Of a stretch of 64,000 nt of DNA, positions 33,558-42,881 are shown piece after piece (the stretch's first letter is position 1; each line of letters starts with the position of its first letter). This DNA comes from Bacteroidetes bacterium UBA6221 (GTDB lineage Bacteria; Bacteroidota; Bacteroidia; Chitinophagales; Chitinophagaceae). A model generated the notes under the pieces. That model did not search any database, had not been told where the DNA came from, and saw only the letters and a program-made list of their open reading frames with translations. The position numbers were made by a program, and so were the translations under genes. Where the stretch lies: NCBI GenBank assembly GCA_002421685.1, contig DISB01000009.1:1-64000 (forward strand). The letters are read 5' to 3'.

Positions 33558-35741
33558 GTGCGTATCATTCAGCCATACAAGCATCTGAATAGCCTTGTAG
33601 AGAAAGAGGCGCTTGAACCTGACATCAGTTGGGGGCTACGCATGGCCCTGGCCGCAATGGTTCCACTTTTCTGGGGCATGTACACCGGCAGGTTGCCGGA
33701 AGCGGGGTGGATAGCCCTGATGGCCGAATGTATCTGCTGGGTAGAATTGAAGGGAGACTTTCAGCATAGATTGAAGCTACTGGCTGGCAGTTCGGCACTG
33801 GCATTGATATTCGCCATCGTTGGTAGCGCTACGGGGCATATAATATGGCTCAGCGTAGTGCTGATGGGTATTGTCGCCTTCATATCCTCCCTGCTAAAAA
33901 ACATAGGAAACAGAGGCAGCGGCCTGGCTATATGTGTGTACGCCCTGTTTATTTTCTGCAACGCATATCCCACTGATACTATACCTGAATTGAAAGAACG
34001 AGTGGCGCTGGTAAGCATAGGCGTGCTGTGGAATGGCGTGGCGGGTATTATTGCTTCTTTCTTTATTCCCGCACAGCGCCCGTACAGGCGGTCTATAGCC
34101 ATCATCTGGAAGGCCATTGAAGAACTGACGGCCACTATCTCGCAAGGGTGGGAGGGAACAGGGCCCCGGAGCAACGAACACGATATTTTCCTGAAAGAAA
34201 AAGAAATAAGGACCGCCATAGATGCTTCGCTGGACCTGTTTGAAAAAATGGCGCACGAAGCAAGCGAGAAGGACGGGCATGAATACATATTGGCGCAGGT
34301 GCGAAAGGCCGCAGCGCTGTCCGGCGTGCAGGTTCTGACCATGAAGGAAGAGCTCGGCAACCTGAATCGTCGTAACCTTGATAGTACCGTTAGGATAAAA
34401 ATATTCACTATACTACGCGCCACAGAGCAGATGCTGGAGCGCATGACCGTGTACACCATCAACCCTGAAAAAGGGGAGGAGATGATATTACGTTCCCGTA
34501 TCAACAGGTTGTTTAAGCTTGTAGAATTACTGAGAGAACGACTGAATGTGGATGCAGCGGACGAAAAAAATATATTACGCTTTGCACAACTTGCCGAGCG
34601 TAACGCAAAAATCGTAGAAGCAGCATTCAATCACCTGCAGGGTATAGTGAACGAGCGCTCTATGATTCGCTCATATTCACTGATGAAAACCATATTTATC
34701 CTGCATCCCATGTATTGGATACGTTATATCCAGATGCTGTTCAACTTCAACACATTTACAGCTAGGTACGCTTTGCGTTCTGCTATTGCAGCAGCCGTTG
34801 CCATGTTTATTTATAAATTCTGGGATATTGACCATGGCTACTGGATACCCTTCACCCTGATAATTGTCATGCAAACCTATTTTGGCGCCACATGGCAGAA
34901 GGCGCGCGCCAGGGTGATAGGTACTGTAGCGGGCGGTATCGTAGCAGGATTGTTTTTGAAGTTGCCAACCGGGTTATACCTGCAGGAAGCGTTGCTGTTC
35001 CTCACCTTCATACCGATGGTATATTATATACGCAGGCGATATTCTGTAGCCGCATTTTTCATTACAGTCAATCTTGTTTTACTGTTCAATATCAACCGGG
35101 AGTTGAGCGATATGGTCATTATGACAAGGGCCTTATCTACTGTCGCCGGCTCATTAATAGCCCTTGTAGCCGGTTTTGCGCTGTTGCCAACATGGGATAA
35201 GAAATGGCTACCGATACATCTCGCTAACGCTATCTGCGCCAACTATTCTTACTTCAGGTTTATTTTCTTTGACAAAGATGAAACAACGACCTGGACGAAA
35301 TATAAACGCAAGGCTGAGTCTTCCAATAGCAACGCTTACGATTCTTTCAGCCGCTATATGGAAGAACCCTCGTTCAGGAAGCGCCCCTTTGCAATCTTCT
35401 ATTACGTGATAACGCACAACATACGCATCACCCGTGAGTTGAATAATATAGAACTGGAACAGGACGATACCACCAAAGAAGCAGATATTAATACCCTACA
35501 AAGGCAACAGGAATTGATACTTGACTGCCTGAAGGCCTTTAACCGGAATATGGAATGCACCCGGAAACTTAACCCCGATGCCAGCTTTGATATACTTGAT
35601 GCCGGCGTTGCCATACCAGGTGGAATACCCTTGAGTGTACACCAGGAAATATACCTTGGAAAAATGAATGTAGAGCTCAAGGCAATGAATAAAGACCTGG
35701 CTGTGCTGGCGGAAAAGCTGCCGCGTATCATGCAGTTGTAG
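33558..35741 (+). CDS. FUSC-family membrane protein (YccS/YhfK-like)
   Basis: A 727-residue inner-membrane protein starting at a GTG. There are two hydrophobic blocks: about residues 25-165 ('LRMALAAMVPLFWGMYTG', 'LAICVYALFIF') and about 395-530 ('LRSAIAAAVAMFIYKF', 'YWIPFTLIIVMQTYFGATW', 'GTVAGGIVAGLFL'). A long helical soluble region separates them and a cytoplasmic tail follows. The second block is the fusaric-acid-resistance-like module (FUSC), found in putative exporters. Substrate unknown. It is cotranscribed with the TlpA-like gene. Confidence 0.85.
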   Translation: MRIIQPYKHLNSLVEKEALEPDISWGLRMALAAMVPLFWGMYTGRLPEAGWIALMAECICWVELKGDFQHRLKLLAGSSALALIFAIVGSATGHIIWLSVVLMGIVAFISSLLKNIGNRGSGLAICVYALFIFCNAYPTDTIPELKERVALVSIGVLWNGVAGIIASFFIPAQRPYRRSIAIIWKAIEELTATISQGWEGTGPRSNEHDIFLKEKEIRTAIDASLDLFEKMAHEASEKDGHEYILAQVRKAAALSGVQVLTMKEELGNLNRRNLDSTVRIKIFTILRATEQMLERMTVYTINPEKGEEMILRSRINRLFKLVELLRERLNVDAADEKNILRFAQLAERNAKIVEAAFNHLQGIVNERSMIRSYSLMKTIFILHPMYWIRYIQMLFNFNTFTARYALRSAIAAAVAMFIYKFWDIDHGYWIPFTLIIVMQTYFGATWQKARARVIGTVAGGIVAGLFLKLPTGLYLQEALLFLTFIPMVYYIRRRYSVAAFFITVNLVLLFNINRELSDMVIMTRALSTVAGSLIALVAGFALLPTWDKKWLPIHLANAICANYSYFRFIFFDKDETTTWTKYKRKAESSNSNAYDSFSRYMEEPSFRKRPFAIFYYVITHNIRITRELNNIELEQDDTTKEADINTLQRQQELILDCLKAFNRNMECTRKLNPDASFDILDAGVAIPGGIPLSVHQEIYLGKMNVELKAMNKDLAVLAEKLPRIMQL

Positions 35742-35752
35742 TAGATTGCGGT

Positions 35753-36349
35753 ATGAATTATTTGGGCCACGCGCTGCTTTCATTCGGTAATAAAGAATTG
35801 CTGGTAGGCAACATGATAGGTGACTATGTAAAGGGTATGAAGGCAGTGCGCGAATACCCGGAAGAAATACAAAAGGGTATACTGTTGCACAGGAAGATAG
35901 ATACCTTCACAGATATTGCACCCTCGTCGTTGCGCGCACAGGTATGGTTCAGGCCGGAGTATGGCCTGTATGCAAGCCCGATAATAGACACGTTGTTTGA
36001 CCATTACCTGGCTACAGACCCGCAATATTTTTCCTCGGAGCAGAAATTGCTGGATTTTACACAGGATGTGTATAAAATTTTAGATGAATATAAACGATAT
36101 TTTCCACCGGCCTTCGCTGCTATCTTTCCGTACATGCGTGAACATAACTGGCTGTACAACTATAGGACCCTGGCGGGTGCACGCCGCTCCCTGCAAGGCT
36201 TACACCGCAGGGCGCAACATATGAAACCAATAGATGAAGCATACAATACATTTGTAGTGCGTTATTATGAGATCGGGCAATGCTACTACGAATTTATCGA
36301 GAAAGCCTATAAATTTGTTAACGATGAGTTAAACAAAACCAACCCTTGA
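35753..36349 (+). CDS. Acyl carrier protein phosphodiesterase
   Basis: A 198-residue AcpH-type protein that removes the 4'-phosphopantetheine group from holo-ACP. The signature 'MNYLGHALLSFGNKELLVGN' and 'HRKIDTFTDIAPSS' carry the conserved acidic and histidine residues of the HD-like family, and 'FDHYLATDPQYF' follows. It is 11 bp after the FUSC gene and 35 bp before the serine hydrolase, so the four genes form one transcription unit. Confidence 0.9.
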   Translation: MNYLGHALLSFGNKELLVGNMIGDYVKGMKAVREYPEEIQKGILLHRKIDTFTDIAPSSLRAQVWFRPEYGLYASPIIDTLFDHYLATDPQYFSSEQKLLDFTQDVYKILDEYKRYFPPAFAAIFPYMREHNWLYNYRTLAGARRSLQGLHRRAQHMKPIDEAYNTFVVRYYEIGQCYYEFIEKAYKFVNDELNKTNP

Positions 36350-36384
36350 GCATATCGTTTAAATTTGTAAGCAGTAGGAGTATC

Positions 36385-37578
36385 ATGCGGAAAATATCAA
36401 CCAGGGTTACTGCCATAATAATTTTCTTGTCGGCCTGTATGTTCTTTAACGGGGATGCAGTTGCCTGCCCTAAATACACGGGTGAGCCTAAAAAATTTGG
36501 CAGCATCAATATTCGTTTTGAAGATACTACTACCGTAGAATACCAGTTGATGAAATACAAACTGGATTCTTTCTACCGTTCACAGGTAGCGCGTGGTTTC
36601 AACGGGAGTGTATTGATAGGCTACCAGGGCCATATTATCTATGAGCGCTATTACGGGTATGCTGACAAAGGTGCGGGCAGAAAGCTTACACCCGACGCAT
36701 CGGTGCAACTGGCTTCTACATCCAAGACCTTTACCGCTACGGCCATCATGTACCTGCACCAGCACAAGTACCTGAATATAGACCATAAAGTGAAGGATTA
36801 CCTTCCCAACTTTCCCTATGCTAACGTGACCATTAAAATGTTGCTCAATCACAGGTCGGGGATACCAGATTACCTGAAATGGTATGCACGCTATAGGAAG
36901 AACACCATGACGCCGATATATAATGATGAATTGCTGACGCTGTTTGCGCAATATAAACCTGCATTGGAATTTACACCCGATACGAGGTTTAAGTATAGCA
37001 ACAGTAACTATGCGATACTGGCGAGGCTGATAGAAGAGGTGACAGAGATGACCTATAAGGATTTTATGCACCAGTATTTCTTTGAGCCCATGGGCATGAA
37101 GAATACATTTGTTTACGACCCTACGGAAGGCCTGCCCGGCAAAGCGACCAAGAGTTATAAATATGACTGGACAGAGTATCCTGTAGTCTTTTCAGACGGC
37201 GTATACGGTGATAAAGGGATCTACAGCACGGTGAGGGATATGTACCGGTGGGACCAGTCATTTTATTTCTACGAGTTTTTAGACAGCAATACCACAGAAT
37301 ATGCTTACGGCCCCTGCTCGTTTGAGCGCCCCGGCGTGAAGAACTATGGCCTTGGCTGGCGGATGTATTGCTATCCCGACGGAGATAAGGTAGTGTTTCA
37401 TAATGGCTGGTGGCATGGTAATAACACGGTATTTTTAAGATTCATAAAGGACAATTTCACCATCATCGTATTGGGCAATAAATACAATAAAGGTATCTAC
37501 AACCATGGCCCCGCACTGTACCGCATCATCAACAATTCGCCGCTCTCTGCCGGATTTGAAGACGAAGGTTACGAATAG
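36385..37578 (+). CDS. Serine hydrolase of the beta-lactamase/DD-carboxypeptidase class
   Basis: The start at 36385 (MRKISTRVTAIIIFLSACMF), preceded by TAGGAG, gives 397 residues with a signal peptide. The class C penicillin-binding-type motifs are present: the S-x-x-K motif as STSK in 'QLASTSKTFTATA', the Y-x-N motif in 'YSNSNYAIL', and a His-rich K-T-G equivalent 'HNGWWHG'. Such enzymes range from esterases to peptidases. Being secreted and linked to a TlpA-like gene, it may act on the cell wall or on D-amino-acid peptides (inference). Confidence 0.88.
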   Translation: MRKISTRVTAIIIFLSACMFFNGDAVACPKYTGEPKKFGSINIRFEDTTTVEYQLMKYKLDSFYRSQVARGFNGSVLIGYQGHIIYERYYGYADKGAGRKLTPDASVQLASTSKTFTATAIMYLHQHKYLNIDHKVKDYLPNFPYANVTIKMLLNHRSGIPDYLKWYARYRKNTMTPIYNDELLTLFAQYKPALEFTPDTRFKYSNSNYAILARLIEEVTEMTYKDFMHQYFFEPMGMKNTFVYDPTEGLPGKATKSYKYDWTEYPVVFSDGVYGDKGIYSTVRDMYRWDQSFYFYEFLDSNTTEYAYGPCSFERPGVKNYGLGWRMYCYPDGDKVVFHNGWWHGNNTVFLRFIKDNFTIIVLGNKYNKGIYNHGPALYRIINNSPLSAGFEDEGYE

Positions 37579-37586
37579 CAGTCCTG

Positions 37587-38462
37587 TTAATGTCCCGGGT
37601 TATATTCAATTTCAATTGTTGAGTGTGCTACATGCAATTGCTCCAGGTCTGACTTTATCTGCTCCTTCAGGTATTCAGCTTCTTTCAGCGAAATGCTCTC
37701 TGTAACGACTGCGTGAAAGGAAACAACGCTGTGTTCACCATCCAGCGACCACATGCGGAAATCGTGAATGTCTTTCACTATGCTATTTTTTAATACCAGC
37801 GATTTGATCTTCTCTTCCTGCTCCCGGTCGGGTATTCCCTGCAGCACAATTCTCAGTGCAGGCTTCAGGTTCCGGTATACATTGAACAGTATATAGCAGG
37901 CTATAGCTAAAGAAAGGATGGGGTCGAGGACGGGTATATCGTAAAACATCATGACCAATGCGCCTGCCAGCATGGCTAACCATCCTAAGACATCTTCAAG
38001 GAAATGCAGCGAAACCACGCGCTCGTTTATGCTGCTGCCCTTGCGCAGGCGCAGCATAGCAATACCGTTAAAGACGACGCCGACGAAGGCCAACAGCAGC
38101 ATGCCTTTTGCGTCGGGTTGTTGGGGTGTGGCAATGCGGGCAATGGATTCGCTGATAATAAAAGCGGAACCTGCAATGAGTACTATAGAATTGATGAATG
38201 CGCCCAATAGAGAGAAACGGCTGTAGCCGTATGTATAGGTCGCGTCTTTGGGTTGTTTCGCTTTGTGTTGCAGGTACCAGGAAGTACCTAACGACAGGCT
38301 ATCGCCCAGGTCGTGCAGCGCATCGGACAATATAGCTACGCTGTTGGTATACAGGCCCCCTACCAGTTCGATACAGGCAAAAGCAGTATTGATAAGAAAC
38401 GCGATGTGCAGGTTCTTCGTACTGTGGGTATGGCTGTGGTTATGTCCCTGGTTGTGTCCCAT
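37587..38462 (-). CDS. Cation diffusion facilitator transporter
   Basis: The start at 38462 (MGHNQGHNHSHTHS) opens with a His-rich metal-binding segment, then six transmembrane helices and a cytoplasmic C-terminal domain; 291 residues in all. TM2 carries 'SDALHDLGDSLSLG', with the HxxxD metal site of zinc-type CDF proteins; TM5 carries a similar motif. It exports divalent cations (probably Zn2+ or Co2+) in exchange for protons. It converges on the serine hydrolase and is transcribed alone. Confidence 0.93.
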   Translation of the reverse strand: MGHNQGHNHSHTHSTKNLHIAFLINTAFACIELVGGLYTNSVAILSDALHDLGDSLSLGTSWYLQHKAKQPKDATYTYGYSRFSLLGAFINSIVLIAGSAFIISESIARIATPQQPDAKGMLLLAFVGVVFNGIAMLRLRKGSSINERVVSLHFLEDVLGWLAMLAGALVMMFYDIPVLDPILSLAIACYILFNVYRNLKPALRIVLQGIPDREQEEKIKSLVLKNSIVKDIHDFRMWSLDGEHSVVSFHAVVTESISLKEAEYLKEQIKSDLEQLHVAHSTIEIEYNPGH

Positions 38463-38659
38463 AAAAAAACGCAGGCCCGGGTACGCCTGTAGTGATAAAG
38501 TTACAAACAAATCTGCCGGGAATAGCGGGGTGACTGGCTAGTACGAAAAGAGTCAAAATACCCCCAACAATGTCGTTTTTTCACCCCTTCGTTTATTATT
38601 TTACAGTGCAACTTTGTACCGGAATAAATGTTAAACACTAACAATTAAAAAATATACAA

Positions 38660-39082
38660 ATGGAAACGACAACAAAAATTACAGTAGAGACCACGGTAAA
38701 CGTACCTGTACAAAAAGTATGGGATTATTGGAACCAGCCTGAGCACATTACACAATGGGGCGCTACTTCTGAAGACTGGCACACCACCCGCGCACAAAAC
38801 GACCTGCGGCAGGGTGGCAGTTTTAACTACCGCATGGAAGCCAAAGACGGCAGCATGGGTTTTGATTTTGAAGGCGTATATGACGATGTGGTTGACCACA
38901 AACATATATCATATACAATGGGCGATGGCAGAACGGTTCAAATACATTTTAGCGGTGACGGGAACAATACGAAAATAGTGGAGACCTTTGACGCAGAAAC
39001 AGAAAACCCGGTAGAAATGCAGCGTGAAGGCTGGCAGGCAATTATGAATAATTTTAAGAAATACGTTGAAGGGCAGAATTGA
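38660..39082 (+). CDS. SRPBCC (AHSA1-like) domain protein
   Basis: A 140-residue single-domain protein. The N-terminal 'VNVPVQKVWDYWNQPEHITQ' and C-terminal 'QREGWQAIMNNFKKYVE' are typical of the START/Bet v1-like SRPBCC superfamily, in the branch called Activator of Hsp90 ATPase homologue. The central 'DLRQGGSFNYRMEAKDGS' is also family-like. It likely binds a small hydrophobic ligand. It has its own promoter region and is followed by a strong terminator. Confidence 0.88.
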   Translation: METTTKITVETTVNVPVQKVWDYWNQPEHITQWGATSEDWHTTRAQNDLRQGGSFNYRMEAKDGSMGFDFEGVYDDVVDHKHISYTMGDGRTVQIHFSGDGNNTKIVETFDAETENPVEMQREGWQAIMNNFKKYVEGQN

Positions 39083-39102
39083 AATGACCTGTCTGAATGA
39101 AC

Positions 39103-39130
39103 AACACGACCCCAATTCGGGGTCGTGTTT
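39103..39130 (+). terminator. Terminator of the SRPBCC gene
   Basis: AACACGACCCC and GGGGTCGTGTT are a perfect 11-bp stem around AATTC, followed by TTTG. Confidence 0.8.
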
Positions 39131-39141
39131 GCTCAAACTAT

Positions 39142-39172
39142 TTGCTTTTTTCTTACAGAGGAATTATATTTA
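39142..39172 (+). promoter_or_regulatory. Promoter of the glycine-rich T9SS gene
   Basis: TTG at 39142-39144 and TATATTTA at 39165-39172, separated by 20 bp, give a good -33 and a one-mismatch -7 box. The box ends 4 nt before the ATG at 39177, so the mRNA is probably leaderless. Confidence 0.55.
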
Positions 39173-39176
39173 CAAT

Positions 39177-40751
39177 ATGAAAAGAATAATTACTTATACC
39201 CTCCTTACCTTTTCCACCCTACATTGCATGGCTAAAGGTATTGGAAATGGTTCATCCGGCAGTGCTTCCATTTCAGGTATCGTCAACAAATATGCCGCAG
39301 TTGTTTCCTTCAGTTCCCAGGGCACATTTACTGAATTCACAGTTGATACAGCATCTGTCTTTGCTGCAGGCGACCTTGTATTACTGATTCAAATGCAAGG
39401 AGTCGTTGCAGACCTCAGCAATACGGCTAATTATGGCGAAATTCAGAATTTCAAAAACACGGGTAATTTTGAGTACGTAACTGTCAAATCGGTCACAGGC
39501 AGCATCGTGCAGACCTCCAAAATCCAAAAATCGTATGACAGCAGCGGGAAGTTACAACTTGTGAAAGTTCCACAGTACAAAAGCGTTGTTGTCATCGGTG
39601 CCCTAACCGGTCTTCCGTGGAATGGGGAAAAAGGTGGTATTATAGCGGTTGATGCGGTAGACACAATGACCATGCAGGCCAATATTATTGCGAATGGCCT
39701 CGGCTTTCGAGGTGGTATACCTAAAAAAGACCAAACAAACTCCGCAGACGACACCAATTATGTAAAGAACAACTACCTGGGCGGGATGAAAGGAGAAGGA
39801 GTTGCCGGTCGTGGAGATACGTCCAATGTGAATATATATGGGAGAGGCAGCATAGCCAACGGCGGCGGTGGTGGTAACAATCATAATGCTGGTGGGGGCG
39901 GGGGCGCCAATGCCGGTTGCGGAGGAACTGGCGGCTGGGGCTATTACTCGTATCTACAGCCCAATTCCCAGGGCATTGGCGGGTTCTCGTTAGCATCAGC
40001 AATCAATAACGGAAAGATATTTCTTGGTGGCGGTGGTGGCGCAGGGCAGGTAAATGATAATTTCCTGTCGGTGCCTGGAAATGGTGGTGGTATTGTTATA
40101 ATAACAGCAGGCACGATTGCGGGAAACAACAATAACATCTTTGCAAACGGTACCGATGGTACCAACAACAACGGTTATGATGGTGCTGCCGGAGGTGGTG
40201 CAGGCGGCACTGTTTTATTGTATGCAGATAGTATAGCTAATCTAAATGCAACAGGCAAAGGAGGCAAAGGCGGTGATCCGAAAAATTTCTTTAACCAGCA
40301 CCTGACCGCGCCGGGTGGTGGCGGTGGCGGCGGCTTGATACGAATAAAAAACCAAGCCATAGTGATGAATGTTACAAATAGTGTGGATAGCGGTGCGGCC
40401 GGTATATGCGATACCAGTAGCTACGGAGCATTGGCGGGTTGCAAAGGCCTTATTTTTGAGTCGCTTGATATAGTACATCCGCCAGTTTCTGTTGGAAAAT
40501 TAAGCGGAAATGAAATGCTGTCTCTAGGTCTTTATCCTAATCCCGCCCGCGACCGTGTAGAGTTGACGCTGCTTTCTGGCAGATTAGATATAGTGCGGTT
40601 ATCAGTGTATGATGTAAGCGGTCGCCAATGCTATGAAACAGTATTTGAGGGATACAGCAAAACAATAGACGTAAGTCAATGGAAGCCCGGGATTTACTTC
40701 TTTAGGATAATGACCAGCGACGGCGCTGGTATCATAAAAATGGTGAGATAA
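39177..40751 (+). CDS. Glycine-rich T9SS type A surface protein
   Basis: The start at 39177 (MKRIITYTLLTFSTLHCMAK) gives 524 residues with a signal peptide. The middle (about 225-400) is very rich in Gly and Asn ('GGGGGNNHNAGGGGGANAG'), with beta-helix-like repeats of 'GGGGG' blocks separated by hydrophobic strands. It ends in a type A sorting domain ('LYPNPARDRVELTL'...'FRIMTSDG'). The architecture suggests a secreted structural or adhesive protein. No enzyme motif is visible. A bidirectional terminator follows. Confidence 0.78.
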   Translation: MKRIITYTLLTFSTLHCMAKGIGNGSSGSASISGIVNKYAAVVSFSSQGTFTEFTVDTASVFAAGDLVLLIQMQGVVADLSNTANYGEIQNFKNTGNFEYVTVKSVTGSIVQTSKIQKSYDSSGKLQLVKVPQYKSVVVIGALTGLPWNGEKGGIIAVDAVDTMTMQANIIANGLGFRGGIPKKDQTNSADDTNYVKNNYLGGMKGEGVAGRGDTSNVNIYGRGSIANGGGGGNNHNAGGGGGANAGCGGTGGWGYYSYLQPNSQGIGGFSLASAINNGKIFLGGGGGAGQVNDNFLSVPGNGGGIVIITAGTIAGNNNNIFANGTDGTNNNGYDGAAGGGAGGTVLLYADSIANLNATGKGGKGGDPKNFFNQHLTAPGGGGGGGLIRIKNQAIVMNVTNSVDSGAAGICDTSSYGALAGCKGLIFESLDIVHPPVSVGKLSGNEMLSLGLYPNPARDRVELTLLSGRLDIVRLSVYDVSGRQCYETVFEGYSKTIDVSQWKPGIYFFRIMTSDGAGIIKMVR

Positions 40752-40800
40752 TATAACGCTGTTTGCCTTCTTCGCTTACACACATAATTTTAAAAAATCA

Positions 40801-40834
40801 AAAACGGTTCTGCCAGCCAGAACCGTTTTTTTAT
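40801..40834. terminator. Bidirectional terminator
   Basis: AAAACGGTTCTG and CAGAACCGTTTT are a perfect 12-bp stem around CCAGC, with A-rich and T-rich flanks. It separates the glycine-rich T9SS gene from the convergent Ycf48-like gene. Confidence 0.9.
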
Positions 40835-40843
40835 TGAGATTGC

Positions 40844-41824
40844 TCAATCCAGGTACAATTTATACAGGCTCCCATTGTCGCCTGCTACCATCAGGTGCCC
40901 GTCGGGGGTGGGGGAGATATCGTGCAGGGCGTCTTTTGTGAAGCTTTGGTATACTTTCCAGTTTTTGCCTCCGTCGCCAGTGTAGATTACTAACCCCTCT
41001 TCGCCGACGGCCCAGCCATTCCGGCTATCTGAAAACCAGATATCTTTAAGTGCGTACCTCTTGTTTGCCAGCGAATTACCATTACGCAATCTGTCCCAGT
41101 TTTGGCCACCGTCTGTGCTGTGATAGATACTGCCTGCTATACCGCATATCCATATTTCGGTACTGTTGAGGACATGTATCCCCGTAAAGTTATCGTTCTT
41201 CACATCCAGTATCGACCAGTTATGCCCGCCATCGGTAGTCTTCATCACCATTCCATAGCCGGAGATATAGCCGGTATTATCATCCACCATAGCCAGTTTA
41301 TTCAGTTCTACAGACATGGAGTCGTAGTCGGTGCTTTGGCCTGCTTCATTTATGTGTACGATAAAGCCGGAATTAAAACTATTACCACCAATCACGATAC
41401 CCGAATTGTCGGCCTTCAGGAATACATCTTTGTACGAAAGCCAGGGTGATAGCTGTACGAATTGCCAGTTGGTGCCCTCGTCGTCACTAAGCAGGATCTT
41501 GCCGTCGAAGCCGACAGCCAGTATCCTGCCTGATGCAGACCTGGCAATGCCATACAATCCTTTTCCGGCTTCCGGATAGTTATTCAAGGTCCAGTCGGCG
41601 CCGCCATTTTCTGTAGCCAGTATGTCTGCTTCCAGGAAACGGTCGCCCCCTGCTACAAAGCCCCTGTTATTATCAATAAAGAGTATCCTGTTCAGCCTGT
41701 TAGCGGTGTTAGTCTCGATCTTTTCCACTTGTTTCCATTCCAGCTTGTTTTTTTTGCAGGAAGGTGCAAAGATGGAAAGGACGACAATATATATGACAAG
41801 ACGGCGAGTCATTGGTTGTTTCAT
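40844..41824 (-). CDS. Ycf48-like lipoprotein with BNR/Asp-box repeats
   Basis: The start at 41824 (MKQPMTRRLVIYIVVLSIF) gives 326 residues with a lipobox ending APSC. Five or more BNR/Asp-box repeats are spread through a seven-bladed propeller: 'ATENGGADWTL', 'LSDDEGTNWQFV', 'TTDGGHNWSIL', 'STDGGQNWDRL', 'TGDGGKNWKVY'. The fold is that of Ycf48/Hcf136 and sialidase-like propellers. In Bacteroidota such lipoproteins are common and of unknown function. It is transcribed alone, divergent from DUF486. Confidence 0.8.
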   Translation of the reverse strand: MKQPMTRRLVIYIVVLSIFAPSCKKNKLEWKQVEKIETNTANRLNRILFIDNNRGFVAGGDRFLEADILATENGGADWTLNNYPEAGKGLYGIARSASGRILAVGFDGKILLSDDEGTNWQFVQLSPWLSYKDVFLKADNSGIVIGGNSFNSGFIVHINEAGQSTDYDSMSVELNKLAMVDDNTGYISGYGMVMKTTDGGHNWSILDVKNDNFTGIHVLNSTEIWICGIAGSIYHSTDGGQNWDRLRNGNSLANKRYALKDIWFSDSRNGWAVGEEGLVIYTGDGGKNWKVYQSFTKDALHDISPTPDGHLMVAGDNGSLYKLYLD

Positions 41825-41928
41825 TTGCAAATGCAATATAATGAAATGTAGCAGTGCGAATTAATCCTTGCCGGAAAACTGCCGGCAATAAATTTACAGT
41901 TTAACTTTACAAGTATATCATTCAATAT

Positions 41929-42282
41929 ATGCGTACAATAGCTTTGCTGACCATTTCGAACTGCTTTATGACCTATGCCTGGTATGGGCACCTGAAAAAA
42001 GGAGTATCGGACATGCCGCTGCTTAAACTGATATTGATAAGCTGGGGCATTGCTTTTTTTGAATACCTGTTCATGGTACCGGCCAACAACCGTTATGGCC
42101 TGCAGGAGGGTTATTCCCCCTTCCAGCTTAAAACCATACAGGAGATCATATCCCTGGTAATATTTGCCCTGTTTGCAGTATTCTTCCTGAAAGAACCGTT
42201 GCGCTGGAATTACCTGGTCGCGTTTGGGTTCATTCTCGGGGCGGTATATTTCATGTTTTACCCTTTTGAAAGGGGAAATTGA
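41929..42282 (+). CDS. DUF486-type four-helix membrane protein
   Basis: A 117-residue membrane protein with four transmembrane helices. 'SNCFMTYAWYGHLK' and 'SWGIAFFEYLFMVPANNRYG' are the DUF486 signature. The family is related to small multidrug-resistance and DMT-type proteins; substrate unknown. It lies 37 bp upstream of pyrR on the same strand. Confidence 0.88.
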   Translation: MRTIALLTISNCFMTYAWYGHLKKGVSDMPLLKLILISWGIAFFEYLFMVPANNRYGLQEGYSPFQLKTIQEIISLVIFALFAVFFLKEPLRWNYLVAFGFILGAVYFMFYPFERGN

Positions 42283-42319
42283 GGTGAATAATTCCATAAT
42301 CGGGGAATAGATATTACTT

Positions 42320-42865
42320 TTGTCTGAAACAACGCAGTATTTGAAGACCCTGCTCGATCATAATCAGCTGAATATAACACTGCAGCGGCTGGCGCACCAG
42401 CTGATAGAAAACCATCTCAATTTCAGCAATACAGCAATAATAGGGATACAGCCCCGGGGGGTATTCCTCAGCGACCGTATAGCGGCACTGGTACAGAAAA
42501 TAACCCAAAAGAAGCAAATTGAATACGGCAAGCTGGATATCACCTTCTATCGTGACGACATCCATCAGGGCATACATGTGCCCCGGAACACGGATATAGA
42601 ATTCAGTATTGAGGGACGGGATGTGGTTTTGATAGACGACGTGTTGCATACCGGCAGGACTATCCGCTCTGCCATGGACGCGTTGATAGACTTTGGCCGG
42701 CCACGGAGCGTGGAATTGCTGGTGCTGATAGACAGGCGGTTCAGCAGGGAACTGCCCATACAGCCTGATTATATCGGCCATAGCGTAGATACTATTATCA
42801 CCCAAAAGGTAAAAGTGTACTGGGCCGAGCAGGATAAAAAAGACGAAGTGGTACTTATTGATTAA
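42320..42865 (+). CDS. pyrR: Bifunctional pyrimidine regulator / uracil phosphoribosyltransferase
   Basis: A 181-residue PyrR-type phosphoribosyltransferase. The PRPP loop 'VVLIDDVLHTGRTIRSAMDA' and the family segment 'DITFYRDDIHQ' are clear. In bacteria PyrR attenuates pyr genes in response to UMP, and here it sits 16 bp before pyrB. The start is uncertain: the TTG at 42320 lies inside a TACTTTTG box (42315-42322), so transcription from that box would need a later start such as TTG 42341. Confidence 0.88.
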   Translation: MSETTQYLKTLLDHNQLNITLQRLAHQLIENHLNFSNTAIIGIQPRGVFLSDRIAALVQKITQKKQIEYGKLDITFYRDDIHQGIHVPRNTDIEFSIEGRDVVLIDDVLHTGRTIRSAMDALIDFGRPRSVELLVLIDRRFSRELPIQPDYIGHSVDTIITQKVKVYWAEQDKKDEVVLID

Positions 42866-42881
42866 AAAGATATACAACTAA

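Noticed and set aside
39900..40340. Possible repeat array
   Set aside because: The GGTGGTGG-rich DNA is the coding repeat of the glycine-rich protein, not an independent repeat element.
40801..40834. Palindromic operator
   Set aside because: The perfect stem is flanked by A- and T-runs between convergent genes, which is better explained as a bidirectional terminator.
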